From Roseomonas sp. (lineage in GTDB: Bacteria > Pseudomonadota > Alphaproteobacteria > Acetobacterales > Acetobacteraceae), in NCBI GenBank assembly GCA_031180725.1, contig JAPSLO010000011.1, positions 70,477-134,476 on the forward strand: a stretch of DNA of 64,000 nucleotides. The letters are read 5' to 3'. This document shows, in pieces, positions 33,070 through 42,402 of the stretch (position 1 is the first letter of the stretch; the number at the start of each line of letters is the position of its first letter). A program made the translations under genes and the position numbers. The notes under the pieces are model-generated. The model did no database searches. It saw only the letters and a list, made by a program, of their open reading frames with translations, and was not told the DNA's origin.

Positions 33070-34011
33070 TCACCCGCCGGCGGCCAGCACTGCCGCGGCC
33101 AGATCCTCTCCTGCCCAGCCGACGGATTTGAACAGGGTTACTTCATCGCGGCGGGTTCGACCCGGATGCATCCCGCGGCAGAGATCGGCCAGTTCCGCCG
33201 CCACATGCGATTCGTCGATGGCTCCCTCCGCGATGGCCTGCACCACGTCGCCGGCTTCTTTCAGCCCGCCGGCGCGCGTGTCCATCACCAGCGTCGCGCG
33301 CCGGACCAGGGCCGAATCGCTCTCCCGCATGGTCGGACGGAAGGCGCCGACCAGATCCACATGGGTACCCGGCTCCACCTCCGCCCCGCGCACCAGCGGC
33401 GTCTCGGACAGTGTGGCGGCGGAGATGATGTCGAAGCCGTGCGGGTCGGGTTTCGCCACCGCCTCCGCCGGCAGGCCGTGGTCGGCCAGCCGCGCGGCCA
33501 GACGCGCCGCACTCACTCCGCTGCGCGACCAGATCGCGATGTGCTCGATCGGGAAGCGGGCGGACCAGGCCTCGGCCAGGGCCGCGGCCACCTTGCCGGC
33601 ACCCAGCACCAGCAGGCGGCGGCTGTCCGGGCGGGCCAGGAACCGGCCGGCGAGGGTGCTTGCGGCGGCAGTCCGGCGGTCCGTCAACTCGCCCCCGTCC
33701 AGCATCGCGATCGCTTCTCCGGTTTCGGCATCCGAGAGGAGGTAACTGGCCTGCACCGCCGGCAGGCCGCGTGCCCCGTTTCCAGGCAGCACATGCACGA
33801 TCTTGACGCCGCTGTGCCGGCGGCCGGGCGTGCCAGGCAGCTGCCAGGCCGGCATCAGCAGCAGCATCCCCTCCGGCGCGTCTTGCTGGGCGAGGGCGTG
33901 GGCGTGGCGCAGCGGCGCGGCACAGCCGCTGCGGAAGATGGCTTCCAGCGCTTCCTCCAGCCGGTCCCAGGGCAGAGTGCGGCGCAGCGCCTCGGCGGTG
34001 ATGATGCGCAT
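33070..34011 (-). CDS. Ornithine cyclodeaminase/mu-crystallin family protein
   Basis: A 313-residue NAD(P)-dependent enzyme of the ornithine cyclodeaminase/mu-crystallin family. It has SGVKIVHVLPGNGARGLPAVQASYLL (with the substrate-binding lysine), DGGELTDRRTAAASTLA, the Rossmann motif LLVLGAGKVAAALAEAW and GTHVDLVGAF with the catalytic-type aspartate. Members act as cyclodeaminases, ketimine reductases or amino-acid dehydrogenases; the substrate is open. ATG 34011 is used; ATG 34053 is possible. It is divergent from the aap amino-acid transporter, which fits a role in amino-acid catabolism. It converges with the kinase-like gene. Confidence 0.9.
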   Translation of the reverse strand: MRIITAEALRRTLPWDRLEEALEAIFRSGCAAPLRHAHALAQQDAPEGMLLLMPAWQLPGTPGRRHSGVKIVHVLPGNGARGLPAVQASYLLSDAETGEAIAMLDGGELTDRRTAAASTLAGRFLARPDSRRLLVLGAGKVAAALAEAWSARFPIEHIAIWSRSGVSAARLAARLADHGLPAEAVAKPDPHGFDIISAATLSETPLVRGAEVEPGTHVDLVGAFRPTMRESDSALVRRATLVMDTRAGGLKEAGDVVQAIAEGAIDESHVAAELADLCRGMHPGRTRRDEVTLFKSVGWAGEDLAAAVLAAGG

Positions 34012-34220
34012 GGGACGATCGCTCCCGGCTGGTGGCGCCGTTCGGTCTGGCATCGCCGAGCGGTTCCCGGAAGGGGGGGTGAGTTGACGCCGACGGGTTA
34101 TTGCCGCGAGAGATAATCGCGTTGATCCCGGGGCAGGGCTGGCGCAGTCTCGCCCGCAATGAACCGGATCGGCGCTCCGGACAGGGAGGTCCGGTGCGCC
34201 AAGCTTGGGAGACGAGACGT

Positions 34221-35273
34221 ATGAAGGCCTGGCGCCTTGCGATGACGCGTGCCGTGGGCGGTTTTGCCCTGGCGGCTACCCTCAGCCTGCCTGTTATGGC
34301 GCAACAGCCCGCCCCCGCGGCGGGAGGCTCGGCCACGCTGGACGCCATTCGCGCCCGCGGCACGCTGATCTGCGGCGTGAACACCGGTCTGGCCGGCTTC
34401 GCGCAGCCGGACAGCCAGGGCGCCTGGCGCGGCTTCGACGTGGACTACTGCCGCGCCCTGGCCTTCGCGCTGTGGAACGACGGCAACAAGGTGCGCTACG
34501 TGCCCACCACGGCGCAGAACCGCTTCACCGCGCTGCAGTCGGGCGAAGTGGACATCCTCGTGCGCAATACCACCTGGACGCTGTCCCGCGACACCTCGCT
34601 AGGCTTCGACTTCGCGGGCGTCAACTTCTATGACGGCCAGGGCTTCATGGTGAAGACTTCGGCCGGCGTGCGCTCGGCGCGCGAACTGGATGGCGCGACG
34701 ATCTGCGTGCAGCCCGGCACCACGACCGAGCAGAACCTGACCGACTGGGCCCGCGCCAACCGCATCCGCTTCACCCCGGTGGTGATCGAGCGGCTGGAGG
34801 AAGTGGTCGGCGCCTATGTCTCTGGCCGCTGCGACGCCTACACCACCGACGTCTCCGGCCTGGCCGCCACCCGCTCTGCCCAGTCGAATCCGCGCGAGCA
34901 CACCATCCTGCCCGACGTAATCTCCAAGGAACCGCTGGGTCCGCTGGTGCGCCATGGTGACCAGCGCTTTGCGGATCTGGTGCGCTGGATGCATTTCGGC
35001 CTGCTGGGCGCTGAAGAGATGGGCATCACCTCGGCGAATGTGGCCCAGGCGGCGCAGAACGATTCGCGGCCGGAAGTGCAGCGCATGCTGGGCCGTAGCA
35101 GCGACCTGGGGCCGATGCTCGGCGTGGACAATGCCTGGCTGATCAATGTGATCCGCGGCGTAGGCAACTACGGCGAGATCTTCGAGCGCAACCTGGCGCC
35201 GATCGGCATCCAGCGCGGGCCGAACGCGCTCTGGACGCAGGGTGGCCTGCAGTATTCCCCGCCCTTCCGCTGA
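34221..35273 (+). CDS. aapJ: General L-amino acid ABC transporter, substrate-binding protein
   Basis: The periplasmic receptor of the Aap polar amino-acid uptake system. The 350-residue precursor has a signal peptide (to about residue 28, SLPVMAQ). The SBP family 3 domain has TLDAIRARGTLICGVNTGLAGFA, WRGFDVDYCRALA, FTALQSGEVDILVRNTTWT and DGQGFMVKT. ATG 34221 is taken because the signal peptide begins there. It leads the operon aapJ-aapQ-aapM-aapP. A strong hairpin 20 nt after its stop probably reduces read-through, giving more binding protein than permease, as is common. Confidence 0.96.
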   Translation: MKAWRLAMTRAVGGFALAATLSLPVMAQQPAPAAGGSATLDAIRARGTLICGVNTGLAGFAQPDSQGAWRGFDVDYCRALAFALWNDGNKVRYVPTTAQNRFTALQSGEVDILVRNTTWTLSRDTSLGFDFAGVNFYDGQGFMVKTSAGVRSARELDGATICVQPGTTTEQNLTDWARANRIRFTPVVIERLEEVVGAYVSGRCDAYTTDVSGLAATRSAQSNPREHTILPDVISKEPLGPLVRHGDQRFADLVRWMHFGLLGAEEMGITSANVAQAAQNDSRPEVQRMLGRSSDLGPMLGVDNAWLINVIRGVGNYGEIFERNLAPIGIQRGPNALWTQGGLQYSPPFR

Positions 35274-35292
35274 GGGCAGCCTGACCGCGCCT

Positions 35293-35317
35293 CGTCCCGC
35301 CCCGGCGGGGCGGGACG
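35293..35317 (+). terminator. Attenuating hairpin between aapJ and aapQ
   Basis: CGTCCCGCCCC-GGC-GGGGCGGGACG is a perfect 11-bp stem with a 3-nt loop, 20 nt after the aapJ stop. Such hairpins after the binding-protein gene stabilise its mRNA or cause partial termination. Confidence 0.75.
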
Positions 35318-35475
35318 CCGGCATGTCAGGGGGGCGGCACTTTTCTTGCTTGCCCCTGCATGCCATGCCTGAACCTGGCGCCGCCGCCAGGATGCGGGAC
35401 GGCCACCTGTCGGCAGACCGATTATTGCATGCAGTGTGGCCGCAATCCGGGGGGCGGCAACAGCGTATCTGAGTC

Positions 35476-35535
35476 AGCGTGTCCGCAATCGACGTAATCG
35501 CAATCAGCGTAACCGCAACCAGCGTGCCAACAACA
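35476..35535 (+). repeat. Degenerate 15-bp tandem repeats in the aapQ leader
   Basis: Four consecutive 15-bp units begin at 35476, 35491, 35506 and 35521 (AGCGTGTCCGCAATC, GACGTAATCGCAATC, AGCGTAACCGCAACC, AGCGTGCCAACAACA). A partial unit sits just upstream. They lie 36-95 nt before the aapQ start. The period is divisible by three, and the aapQ frame is open through them as an RNRNQ-type repeat. Confidence 0.75.
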
Positions 35536-35570
35536 AGACCCGGCCCCCCGGCCCTTCGAGGGTGAACCGC

Positions 35571-36776
35571 ATGTCCTCTTCCGCCAGCGATCCGCGCCTC
35601 GTCTCCGCCGGGCCGCCGAAACGCCCCTGGCGCCTTTCATGGGCCGATGAGCGCGTGCGCGCCGTCGTATGGCAGGTGCTGGTGGTCGGCCTGGTGCTGG
35701 CCATTGTCTGGTGGCTGTGGCGGAACACGGTGCACAACCTGGAGGTCCGCCGCATCGCCACGGGCTTCGGCTTCCTGGGCCGGGAGGCCGGGCTGCCGAT
35801 CGGCGAGACGCTGATCGAATACGAGCCCACCGACACCTATCTGCGCGCGCTGACAGTCGGCGTGCTGAATACGCTGAAGGTGGCGGGGCTGGGCATCCTG
35901 CTTGCCACCGTGCTCGGCACGTTGGTCGGCATCGCGAGGCTGTCCCAGAACTGGCTGCTGTCCAAGCTGGCAGGACTCTATGTGGAGATAATCCGCGACG
36001 TGCCGCTGCTGCTGCAGCTGCTGTTCTGGTACACCATCCTGCAGGGCCTGCCAGGGCCGCGCCAGTCGCTGAACCCGCTGCCCCATGTCTTCCTCTCCAA
36101 CCGTGGCATGAAGCTGCCCTTCATCGAATGGGGGCAAGCGCATTGGTTCACCCTGCTGGCCTTCGTGGTCGGCATTGTGCTGACAGTGTTCTACGCCCGG
36201 GCGATGCGGGCGAAGCAGTATGCCGATGGTCAGCCGCGGAGGGTGTGGCCGGCGGGACTGTTGCTCATCCTGGGTTTGCCGCTGGCTGTCTGGGCCGCGC
36301 TGGGCGCCCCCTTTACACCGGACCTGCCGGCACTGCGCGGCTTCAACTTCCGCGGCGGCATCACGGTCAGCCCGGAATTCTTCGCCCTGCTGCTCGGCCT
36401 AGTCACCTATACCGCCGGCTTCATCGCAGAGATCGTGCGCGCCGGCATCCTTTCGGTGAACCAGGGCCAATGGGAAGCGGCCCAGGCGCTGGGCCTGCGG
36501 CGCGGCGAGATCCTCCGCAAGATCGTGCTGCCGCAGGCGCTGCGCGTGATCGTGCCGCCGATGACCAGCCAGTACCTGAACCTGACGAAGAACAGCTCGC
36601 TCGCGGTGGCGATCGGATATCAGGACATCGTCAGCATCGCGAACACCACGCTGAACCAGACCGGCCAGGCGATCGAGGGCATCGCGATCATCATGCTGGT
36701 CTATCTGACGATCAGCCTGTCCATCTCGCTGTTCATGAACTGGTATAATGCGCGCATCGCGCTGGTGGAGCGGTAG
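35571..36776 (+). CDS. aapQ: General L-amino acid ABC transporter, permease AapQ
   Basis: A 401-residue inner-membrane permease of the HisMQ type. It has about eight hydrophobic segments, starting with QVLVVGLVLAIVWWLW. An EAA-like loop lies near residues 300-325 (QWEAAQALGLRRGEILRKIVLPQALR). The C-terminal part reads NSSLAVAIGYQDIVSIANTT. The long periplasmic section between segments is typical of AapQ. ATG 35571 has GAGGGTGA upstream; the frame stays open to a GTG at 35436 through the tandem repeats, but the first 45 residues would be non-conserved. It forms a heterodimer with AapM. Confidence 0.95.
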   Translation: MSSSASDPRLVSAGPPKRPWRLSWADERVRAVVWQVLVVGLVLAIVWWLWRNTVHNLEVRRIATGFGFLGREAGLPIGETLIEYEPTDTYLRALTVGVLNTLKVAGLGILLATVLGTLVGIARLSQNWLLSKLAGLYVEIIRDVPLLLQLLFWYTILQGLPGPRQSLNPLPHVFLSNRGMKLPFIEWGQAHWFTLLAFVVGIVLTVFYARAMRAKQYADGQPRRVWPAGLLLILGLPLAVWAALGAPFTPDLPALRGFNFRGGITVSPEFFALLLGLVTYTAGFIAEIVRAGILSVNQGQWEAAQALGLRRGEILRKIVLPQALRVIVPPMTSQYLNLTKNSSLAVAIGYQDIVSIANTTLNQTGQAIEGIAIIMLVYLTISLSISLFMNWYNARIALVER

Positions 36777-36860
36777 CCATGAGGTGGGGTCACGAGATGC
36801 GTCCCGCCGCCGCCGCGGCGATCGTCACGCCGGGCATCCGGCATCCGGAGGGCTGAAGCG

Positions 36861-38006
36861 ATGAGCGACCTCACCCTCACCAGCCCAGCCTCCGGTGTTC
36901 CGGAAGCCGCGCCGCGCACCGCACCGATGCGGGCCGTCGGGCCCATCGCCTGGATGCGCCAGAACCTGTTCGGAAGCTGGTGGTCCACCGCGGTGACGCT
37001 GGTGCTGGCCTATCTGATCGTGCGCTGGACCATCGGCTTCGTCGAATGGGCCTTCGCGAACGCGATCTGGTCCGTGCCGTACCAGGGCAACCAGCCGCAG
37101 ACCCAGATCTGTCGCGACATGAAGGGGGTCGGCGCCTGCTGGGCCGTGGTCGCGGAGAAGCACCGCTTCATCCTGTTCGGCACCTATCCCTTCGAGGAAC
37201 ACTGGCGGCCCGCGCTGGTCTGCCTGCTGTTCGTAGGCCTCTATGTCTTTTCGGCGATCCGGCGCTTCTGGAACTGGATCCTGGTGCCAGTCTGGGTGGT
37301 GACGCTGACCGTCATCGGCATCCTGATGTGGGGCGGCGTGTTCGGCCTGCCCTATGTGCCGCAGGAACGCTGGGGCGGCCTGCCCATCACGCTGATCCTG
37401 TCCACCTTCGGCCTGGCGCTGGCCTTCCCGCTGGCCATCCTGGTGGCGCTCGGGCGGCGCTCGCGGATGCCGGCGATCAAGATGCTCTGCGTGCTGTATG
37501 TGGAGCTGATCCGCGGCGTGCCGCTGATCTCGCTGCTGTTCATGGCCAGCGTGATGTTCCCGCTGTTCCTGCCGGAAGGCATGAACATCGACAAGCTGCT
37601 GCGCGCGCAGGTGGCCATCACGCTGTTCGCGGGCGCCTATCTGGCGGAAGTGGTGCGGGCCGGCCTGCAGGCCCTGCCACGCGGCCAGTACGAGGCGGCA
37701 GAGGCGCTCGGGCTGAGCTACTGGCAGAAGACCGGCCTGATCATCCTGCCGCAGGCGCTGCGCCTAGTGATCCCGCCGCTGGTGAATACCTTCATCGGCT
37801 TCTTCAAGGACACCTCGCTGGTGCTGATCATCGGCATCTTCGACCTGCTGACAGCTGGCAAGACCGCCATCGTGGAGCCTGCCTGGCAGGGCTTCGGCGT
37901 GGAGGTCTATGTCACGGTCGGCGCCATCTACCTGGTCTTCTGCTTCGCCATGTCGAAATACAGCCAGGATCTGGAACGCGAACTCAACCGGCACCGCCGG
38001 AGGTGA
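36861..38006 (+). CDS. aapM: General L-amino acid ABC transporter, permease AapM
   Basis: A 381-residue inner-membrane permease and partner of AapQ. It has an N-terminal cytosolic tail, transmembrane segments from about residue 40, and a periplasmic stretch with CRDMKGVGACWAV. The binding-protein-dependent transport domain (about 170-375) has PLAILVALGRRSRMPAIK, ELIRGVPLISLLFM and the EAA loop QYEAAEALGLSYWQKTGLIILPQALR. It ends in MSKYSQDLERELNRHRRR. It lies 84 nt after aapQ and 44 nt before aapP. All AapM hallmarks are present. Confidence 0.95.
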   Translation: MSDLTLTSPASGVPEAAPRTAPMRAVGPIAWMRQNLFGSWWSTAVTLVLAYLIVRWTIGFVEWAFANAIWSVPYQGNQPQTQICRDMKGVGACWAVVAEKHRFILFGTYPFEEHWRPALVCLLFVGLYVFSAIRRFWNWILVPVWVVTLTVIGILMWGGVFGLPYVPQERWGGLPITLILSTFGLALAFPLAILVALGRRSRMPAIKMLCVLYVELIRGVPLISLLFMASVMFPLFLPEGMNIDKLLRAQVAITLFAGAYLAEVVRAGLQALPRGQYEAAEALGLSYWQKTGLIILPQALRLVIPPLVNTFIGFFKDTSLVLIIGIFDLLTAGKTAIVEPAWQGFGVEVYVTVGAIYLVFCFAMSKYSQDLERELNRHRRR

Positions 38007-38050
38007 GGATCACGTGAACACGCCGAATGGCCGGTACAGGGAGTAGTCTG

Positions 38051-38842
38051 ATGGGTGAGACGGTCACGGAGGCGCATCTCGCCTCTGCCGTGAAGACCAA
38101 CGCCAAGCCGGCCATCGTGCTGGAAGGCGTGAACAAGTGGTTCGGCTCGCTGCATGTCCTGCGCGACATCAACCTGACCGTCGCGCAAGGCGAACGCGTG
38201 GTGGTCTGCGGCCCTTCCGGCAGCGGCAAATCCACCATGATCCGCTGCATCAACCGGCTGGAGCAGCATCAGGAAGGCCGCATCGTCGTCAACGGCACCG
38301 AGCTGACGGACGACCTGCGTGCGCTGGACGCGATCCGGCGCGAGGTCGGCATGGTGTTCCAGAGCTTCAACCTCTTTCCCCACCTGACGATCCTGGAGAA
38401 CTGCACCCTGGCGCCGATCTGGGTGCGGCGGATGCCCAAGCGGGAGGCCGAGGAGCTGGCGATGGAATACCTGACCCGGGTGCGCATCCCGGAGCAGGCG
38501 AAGAAGTATCCCGGCCAGCTTTCCGGTGGCCAGCAGCAGCGCGTGGCTATCGCGCGCGCCCTGTGCATGCGCCCGAAGATCATGCTGTTCGACGAACCGA
38601 CCTCGGCGCTTGACCCCGAGATGATCAAGGAAGTGCTGGACACCATGGTGATGCTGGCCGCCGACGGCATGACCATGATCTGCGTGACGCATGAGATGGG
38701 CTTCGCGCGCCAAGTCGCCGACCGCGTCGTTTTCATGGACCGCGGCGAGATCGTGGAGAGCGGCGAACCCGAGGCCCTGTTCAGCAACCCGCAGACCGAC
38801 CGCCTGAAGCTGTTCCTCTCGCAGATTCTGCGCGGGCACTAA
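38051..38842 (+). CDS. aapP: General L-amino acid ABC transporter, ATP-binding protein
   Basis: The 263-residue cytosolic ATPase that drives the AapJQMP importer. It has Walker [10 protein letters not shown] (about residues 57-65), Q-loop [16 protein letters not shown], signature [15 protein letters not shown], Walker [15 protein letters not shown] and the H-loop CVTHEMGFA. It belongs to the polar amino-acid (PAAT) subfamily. ATG 38051 is chosen from its position before the conserved domain, with GGAG about 8 nt upstream. It is the last gene of the operon. A dispersed repeat with inverted arms follows immediately and may serve as the terminator. Confidence 0.96.
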   Translation: MGETVTEAHLASAVKTNAKPAIVLEGVNKWFGSLHVLRDINLTVAQGERVVVCGPSGSGKSTMIRCINRLEQHQEGRIVVNGTELTDDLRALDAIRREVGMVFQSFNLFPHLTILENCTLAPIWVRRMPKREAEELAMEYLTRVRIPEQAKKYPGQLSGGQQQRVAIARALCMRPKIMLFDEPTSALDPEMIKEVLDTMVMLAADGMTMICVTHEMGFARQVADRVVFMDRGEIVESGEPEALFSNPQTDRLKLFLSQILRGH

Positions 38843-38846
38843 GGGC

Positions 38847-38990
38847 AAACCCAATCGGACAAGGGCGGATGGCCGAGGACCGGGTGGCACCCCGCCACGG
38901 GGACGCGCTGCCGATGCTGGTTGCACCGGCCAGCGGCCCAACGCTGCGGATGCCGACTGGGCCGGCCGGAAGCTGATTGGGTTTGGACCC
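38847..38990. repeat. Dispersed intergenic element, copy 1
   Basis: AAACCCAATC (38847-38856) and GATTGGGTTT (38975-38984) are perfect 10-bp inverted arms 118 nt apart, followed by GGACCC. The right part (38946-38990) aligns with 44801-44855: both have GCGGATGCCG, a GGCC-rich block, AAGCTGAT and GTTTGGACCC. It lies between aapP and a decayed VOC gene. Confidence 0.65.
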
Positions 38991-39010
38991 TGAGGTGCGG
39001 AACCAGTCCC

Positions 39011-39294
39011 ATGCCGCAGATTGGCACCCAACTCTGGTTCGCCGACCGGGCCGAGGAGGCGCCTCGATCCCAATCACGCAATCTCCCTGATGGTGGAATG
39101 TGACATCCAGGCGGGGATCGACCAGCTGCGCGAGGCGCTGTCCGAGGGCGGCGCGGTGGAGCAGTGCGGCTGGCTGCGGGATTGAGACGGGCTGTCCTGA
39201 CGATCGCGCTGCCGCGAAGCGCGTGGCGGAGGTGATGCGGCCCATGGTTGAGTTGGACGTCGCCGGTTTGCGAGCCGCCCATGCCGGCGCATAG
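39011..39294 (+). pseudogene. Decayed VOC (PhnB-like) protein gene
   Basis: Three pieces of a PhnB/3-demethylubiquinone methyltransferase-like VOC protein lie in order, each in another frame. They are the N-terminus MPQIGTQLWFADRAEEA, the middle part VECDIQAGIDQLREALSEGG with EQCGWLRD and a stop, and the C-terminus AAAKRVAEVMRPMVELDVAG with LRAAHAGA. Intact relatives have about 150-160 residues; the central part between the first and second pieces is deleted. It lies just after the dispersed element. Confidence 0.8.
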
Positions 39295-39387
39295 GACCGG
39301 CCATGCCGGGGCCGCCATCCGGGCCGGCTTGCCTCCGCGCCCCCGGCCGCCCTATGCGTATGGGCGTTCCGACTTCGGAGCGGCAAA

Positions 39388-41262
39388 TTGAGCCACCCTC
39401 CCGCGGCCGACCGCAAGGTTACGGCGGCCGTCCTCATCGGTGTGCTGGGTGTCGTCTATGGCGATATCGGCACAAGCCCCCTTTACGCCCTGCGCGCTGC
39501 GCTTCTGCACTTCTCGGACGAAGGGATCGAGCGATGGGAGATCCTCGGGATCCTCAGCCTGATCTTCTGGGCGCTGGTGCTGACCGTCACGGTGAAATAC
39601 GTGGTTTTCGTGCTGCGCGCCGACAATCGCGGCGAAGGCGGCATCCTCGCCCTGATGGCGCTCGCGCAGCGCCATGCGACGACGGAGCGCGGGCGCTGGC
39701 TGGTGGCGCTGGTCGGCATTGCCGGCGCCAGCCTGTTCTTCGGCGACGGCATCATCACCCCGGCCATCTCCGTGCTCTCCGCGGTGGAAGGGCTGAAGGT
39801 GATCTCGGAAGGGCTGGACGCGGCGGTGGTGCCGATCGCACTTGGCATCCTGCTGGCGCTGTTCCTGGTGCAGTGGCGCGGCACGGGCAGCATGGGTGCG
39901 GTCTTCGGCCCCATCTGCGCACTCTGGTTCGGCGCCATCGGCCTGCTCGGCTTGGTGGAGGTAGTGCGGGAGCCGCAGGTGCTGGTCGCGCTATCGCCGC
40001 ACTACGCCATCAGCTTCTGCGCCCATTACAAGCTGGCGGCCTTCATTGCCTTCGGCTCCGTAGTACTGGCCGTGACAGGGGCGGAGGCATTGTACGCCGA
40101 CATGGGCCATTTCGGTCGCAAGCCGATCCAGGTCGCCTGGCTGTTCTTCGTGCTGCCATCGCTGGCGCTGAACTATTTCGGCCAAGGCGCGCTGCTGCTG
40201 TCCGATCCTCGCGCGATCGAGAACCCCTTCTTCCTGCTGGCGCCGGACTGGCTGCGCCTGCCGCTGGTGGTGCTAGCCACCGCGGCCACGATCATCGCTA
40301 GTCAGGCGATGATTTCCGGCGCCTACTCCATCGCGCGGCAATGCGTGCAGCTGGGCTTCCTGCCAAGGCTGGAGGTGAAGCACACCAGCGAGACGGAGCA
40401 GGGCCAGATCTACATGCCGCAGGTCAACATGATGCTGCTGATTGGCGTCATGATCCTGACCCAGCAGTTCAAGACTAGCGACAGCCTCGCCGCGGCCTAT
40501 GGCCTGGCGGTGACAGGCACCTTCCTGGCCACCTCCTGCCTGGCGATCCTGGTCTTCCGCCGCGCCTACCGCTGGCCCTGGCTGGCGGTGTTCGGCGTCT
40601 TCGGCCCGCTCTGGGCGCTTGATGCCGCCTACTTCATCTCCACCGCCCTGAAGATCCCGGATGGGGGCTATGTGCCGCTGATCCTCGGCATCCTGATCTT
40701 CACCCTGATGCTGACCTGGAAGCAGGGACGGGAACTTCTGTTCGCCCGGTTCCGCCAGGACAGCCTGCCGCTGAAGGCCTATGTCGCCCGCCTGCCGCAG
40801 AGCCGCACGGTGCGTGTGCCCGGCATCGCGGTGTTCATGACAGGTCAGGCCGACCTGGTGCCCACCGCGCTGCTGCACAACCTGAAGCACAACAAGGTGC
40901 TGCATGAACGCGTGCTGTTCGTCACCGTCCTCAACGAGGACGTGCCGCGCGCCGAGACGCGGCGCGAGGTAACGGAACTCGCCCCCTCCATCCATCGCGT
41001 GCTGCTGCATTACGGCTTCCAGGAAAGCCCGCACATCCCGCGTGAGCTGGAATCGCTTCGCGAGATCGGCATTCCCTTCGATTCGATGCAGGCCAGCTAC
41101 TTCCTGGGCCGGGAGACGGTGGTGGCGGCCGCCGTGCCGAAAATGTCGCGCTGGCGTCAGTGGCTGTTCACGCTGCTCAGCCGCAACGCGATCTCGGCGA
41201 CCGACTTTTTCCGTATCCCTTCGGACCGGGTGGTGGAGCTGGGGGTGCGGGTGGCCATCTGA
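39388..41262 (+). CDS. kup: KUP-type low-affinity potassium transporter
   Basis: Kup is a proton-coupled potassium uptake protein of the inner membrane. The 624-residue protein has the signature [18 protein letters not shown] near residue 20, about 12 transmembrane segments (to about residue 460), [32 protein letters not shown] and [15 protein letters not shown]. The cytosolic C-terminal domain contains PGIAVFMTG and [14 protein letters not shown]. It starts at TTG 39388, with GGAG 7 nt upstream and the conserved domain directly after. It stands alone, followed by a small hypothetical gene. Confidence 0.96.
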   Translation: MSHPPAADRKVTAAVLIGVLGVVYGDIGTSPLYALRAALLHFSDEGIERWEILGILSLIFWALVLTVTVKYVVFVLRADNRGEGGILALMALAQRHATTERGRWLVALVGIAGASLFFGDGIITPAISVLSAVEGLKVISEGLDAAVVPIALGILLALFLVQWRGTGSMGAVFGPICALWFGAIGLLGLVEVVREPQVLVALSPHYAISFCAHYKLAAFIAFGSVVLAVTGAEALYADMGHFGRKPIQVAWLFFVLPSLALNYFGQGALLLSDPRAIENPFFLLAPDWLRLPLVVLATAATIIASQAMISGAYSIARQCVQLGFLPRLEVKHTSETEQGQIYMPQVNMMLLIGVMILTQQFKTSDSLAAAYGLAVTGTFLATSCLAILVFRRAYRWPWLAVFGVFGPLWALDAAYFISTALKIPDGGYVPLILGILIFTLMLTWKQGRELLFARFRQDSLPLKAYVARLPQSRTVRVPGIAVFMTGQADLVPTALLHNLKHNKVLHERVLFVTVLNEDVPRAETRREVTELAPSIHRVLLHYGFQESPHIPRELESLREIGIPFDSMQASYFLGRETVVAAAVPKMSRWRQWLFTLLSRNAISATDFFRIPSDRVVELGVRVAI

Positions 41263-41316
41263 ACCGCGGGGCCGGACGCCGCGTTCGATCCGGCGAAGCG
41301 AGATTGGGTGGTACTG

Positions 41317-41697
41317 ATGCCCGCCGCGCGTCTGGTGATCGTGACTCTTGTGCGGGCCTGGGACCCAGGATCTGGTGCCCGGGTCGGCCGCATCCGCTTT
41401 GCCGTGGCGTTGGACGCCAACGGCCAACCGGACCGCCAAGCCTGGCTGGACGACCCTGAGCCCTGGCCCGCGCAATACGAGTTGCCGGATGGCAATGTGC
41501 AATCCGGCGATGTCGCGCATGACGAGGAGACCTGGCAGCTACGCTTCGCCACGGCCGAGGGCGCCGACCCCGATGCTCCGGCCCACCGCCTGGTGCACCT
41601 GCCGGGTGGCCTACGCCCTGGCGAGGTGCTGACACTCCGTCATCCGGACGGGTCGGAAAGCGCCTGGCGGGTGGTGGGCGTGGCGCCGGCCGGTTGA
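41317..41697 (+). CDS. Hypothetical protein
   Basis: A 126-residue protein with no recognised family. It is rich in beta-type segments (RLVIVTLVRAW, RIRFAVALDANG, TWQLRFATAEG, GEVLTLRHPDGSESAWRVVGV) and acidic overall, with several tryptophans. There is no signal peptide or transmembrane helix. ATG 41317 or GTG 41308 are possible starts. It is 54 nt downstream of kup on the same strand and ends before a strong bidirectional terminator hairpin. The function is unknown; co-transcription with kup is possible. Confidence 0.6.
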   Translation: MPAARLVIVTLVRAWDPGSGARVGRIRFAVALDANGQPDRQAWLDDPEPWPAQYELPDGNVQSGDVAHDEETWQLRFATAEGADPDAPAHRLVHLPGGLRPGEVLTLRHPDGSESAWRVVGVAPAG

Positions 41698-41765
41698 GCC
41701 GGCCTACATCGAGCCCAGGAAGGTTTTGCCTTCGCGCCGTCAGATACTGGGCGGCTGTATTTCCG

Positions 41766-41804
41766 CGTGCCCATCCACGTTGCGTGGTAACGTGGATGGG
41801 CACG
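41766..41804. terminator. Bidirectional terminator, 16-bp perfect stem
   Basis: CGTGCCCATCCACGTT (41766-41781) and AACGTGGATGGGCACG (41789-41804) pair perfectly over 16 bp with a 7-nt loop. It is placed between the convergent hypothetical gene (plus) and the membrane protein gene (minus). Confidence 0.8.
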
Positions 41805-41854
41805 GTCGCGGCCTCGGCCCCCGGGCCGCAAGTCGGAACTTTGTAGGCCTGATC

Positions 41855-42274
41855 CTACTCCGCCGGCATTGGCTCCGGCAGGGCATCGCGCCGGCGGGCC
41901 AGCAGCAGCCCGGCGAGCCGCCCGGCGAACAGCAGTGCGCCCGCCTGCCACACGAACGCGGCGAGAATCACGAGCGCCGGAGCGTCGTGCCGGATCGACA
42001 GATAAATTCCCACGGGGAAGACCACGGCAGCGCCCGCGGAGATGACGTATTGCGCCACCGCCAGCCAGCCCACGGCCAGTTCTGGCCAGGCCCGCAGAGT
42101 CAACCCCATCAGCGCCAGGGAGGCCCAACCCAACAGGTTCAGGTGCCCGTGGATGGGCGCGAGACTGAAGTCATGCGTGATGCCCATGAAAATGCCCAGG
42201 CTGACGCCGCCGACCATGCATAGGGCGGCCGTCAACAGGAACAGGGTCGGCAGGGCGAGTGCGTGCGGACGCAT
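41855..42274 (-). CDS. Four-helix membrane protein (oxidase subunit I-like)
   Basis: A 139-residue inner-membrane protein with four hydrophobic helices (about 8-30, 42-62, 70-92 and 97-122). The segment HDFSLAPIHGHLNLLGWASLALMGL, with two histidines, resembles a heme-ligand helix of NnrS or cbb3-type heme-copper oxidase subunit I-like proteins. Small stand-alone proteins of this type occur in Proteobacteria with unclear function. ATG 42274 is supported by GGAGG 8 nt upstream. It is monocistronic, with 128 nt to the next gene. Confidence 0.7.
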   Translation of the reverse strand: MRPHALALPTLFLLTAALCMVGGVSLGIFMGITHDFSLAPIHGHLNLLGWASLALMGLTLRAWPELAVGWLAVAQYVISAGAAVVFPVGIYLSIRHDAPALVILAAFVWQAGALLFAGRLAGLLLARRRDALPEPMPAE

Positions 42275-42402
42275 GGGCGGATCCTCCGGAACTGGAAGCA
42301 GGCCCCCTGTGTCCCATCCCGCGATTTCACCGTGATGTCGCAGGCCACCGTTTCGGGTTACGTGCGTGACAGCGGCCGTCACAGACGCAACCTCGACCAG
42401 GC

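Noticed and set aside
34084-34117. aapJ promoter TTGACG...GATAAT
   Set aside because: Both boxes look good but are 22 nt apart, too far for a sigma-70 promoter.
35476-35535. CRISPR-like array
   Set aside because: Units are only 15 bp, directly adjacent and degenerate, with no spacers and no cas genes.
35436-35570. N-terminal extension of AapQ from GTG 35436
   Set aside because: The extension encodes repeat-derived RNRNQ residues without conservation expected in AapQ; ATG 35571 has a good ribosome site. Kept as a finding only.
38014-38046. Ten-codon ORF between aapM and aapP
   Set aside because: GTG start without ribosome site; unlikely to be translated.
39100-39294. Small plus-strand gene
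   Set aside because: It is only the last piece of the decayed VOC gene read with an out-of-frame start.
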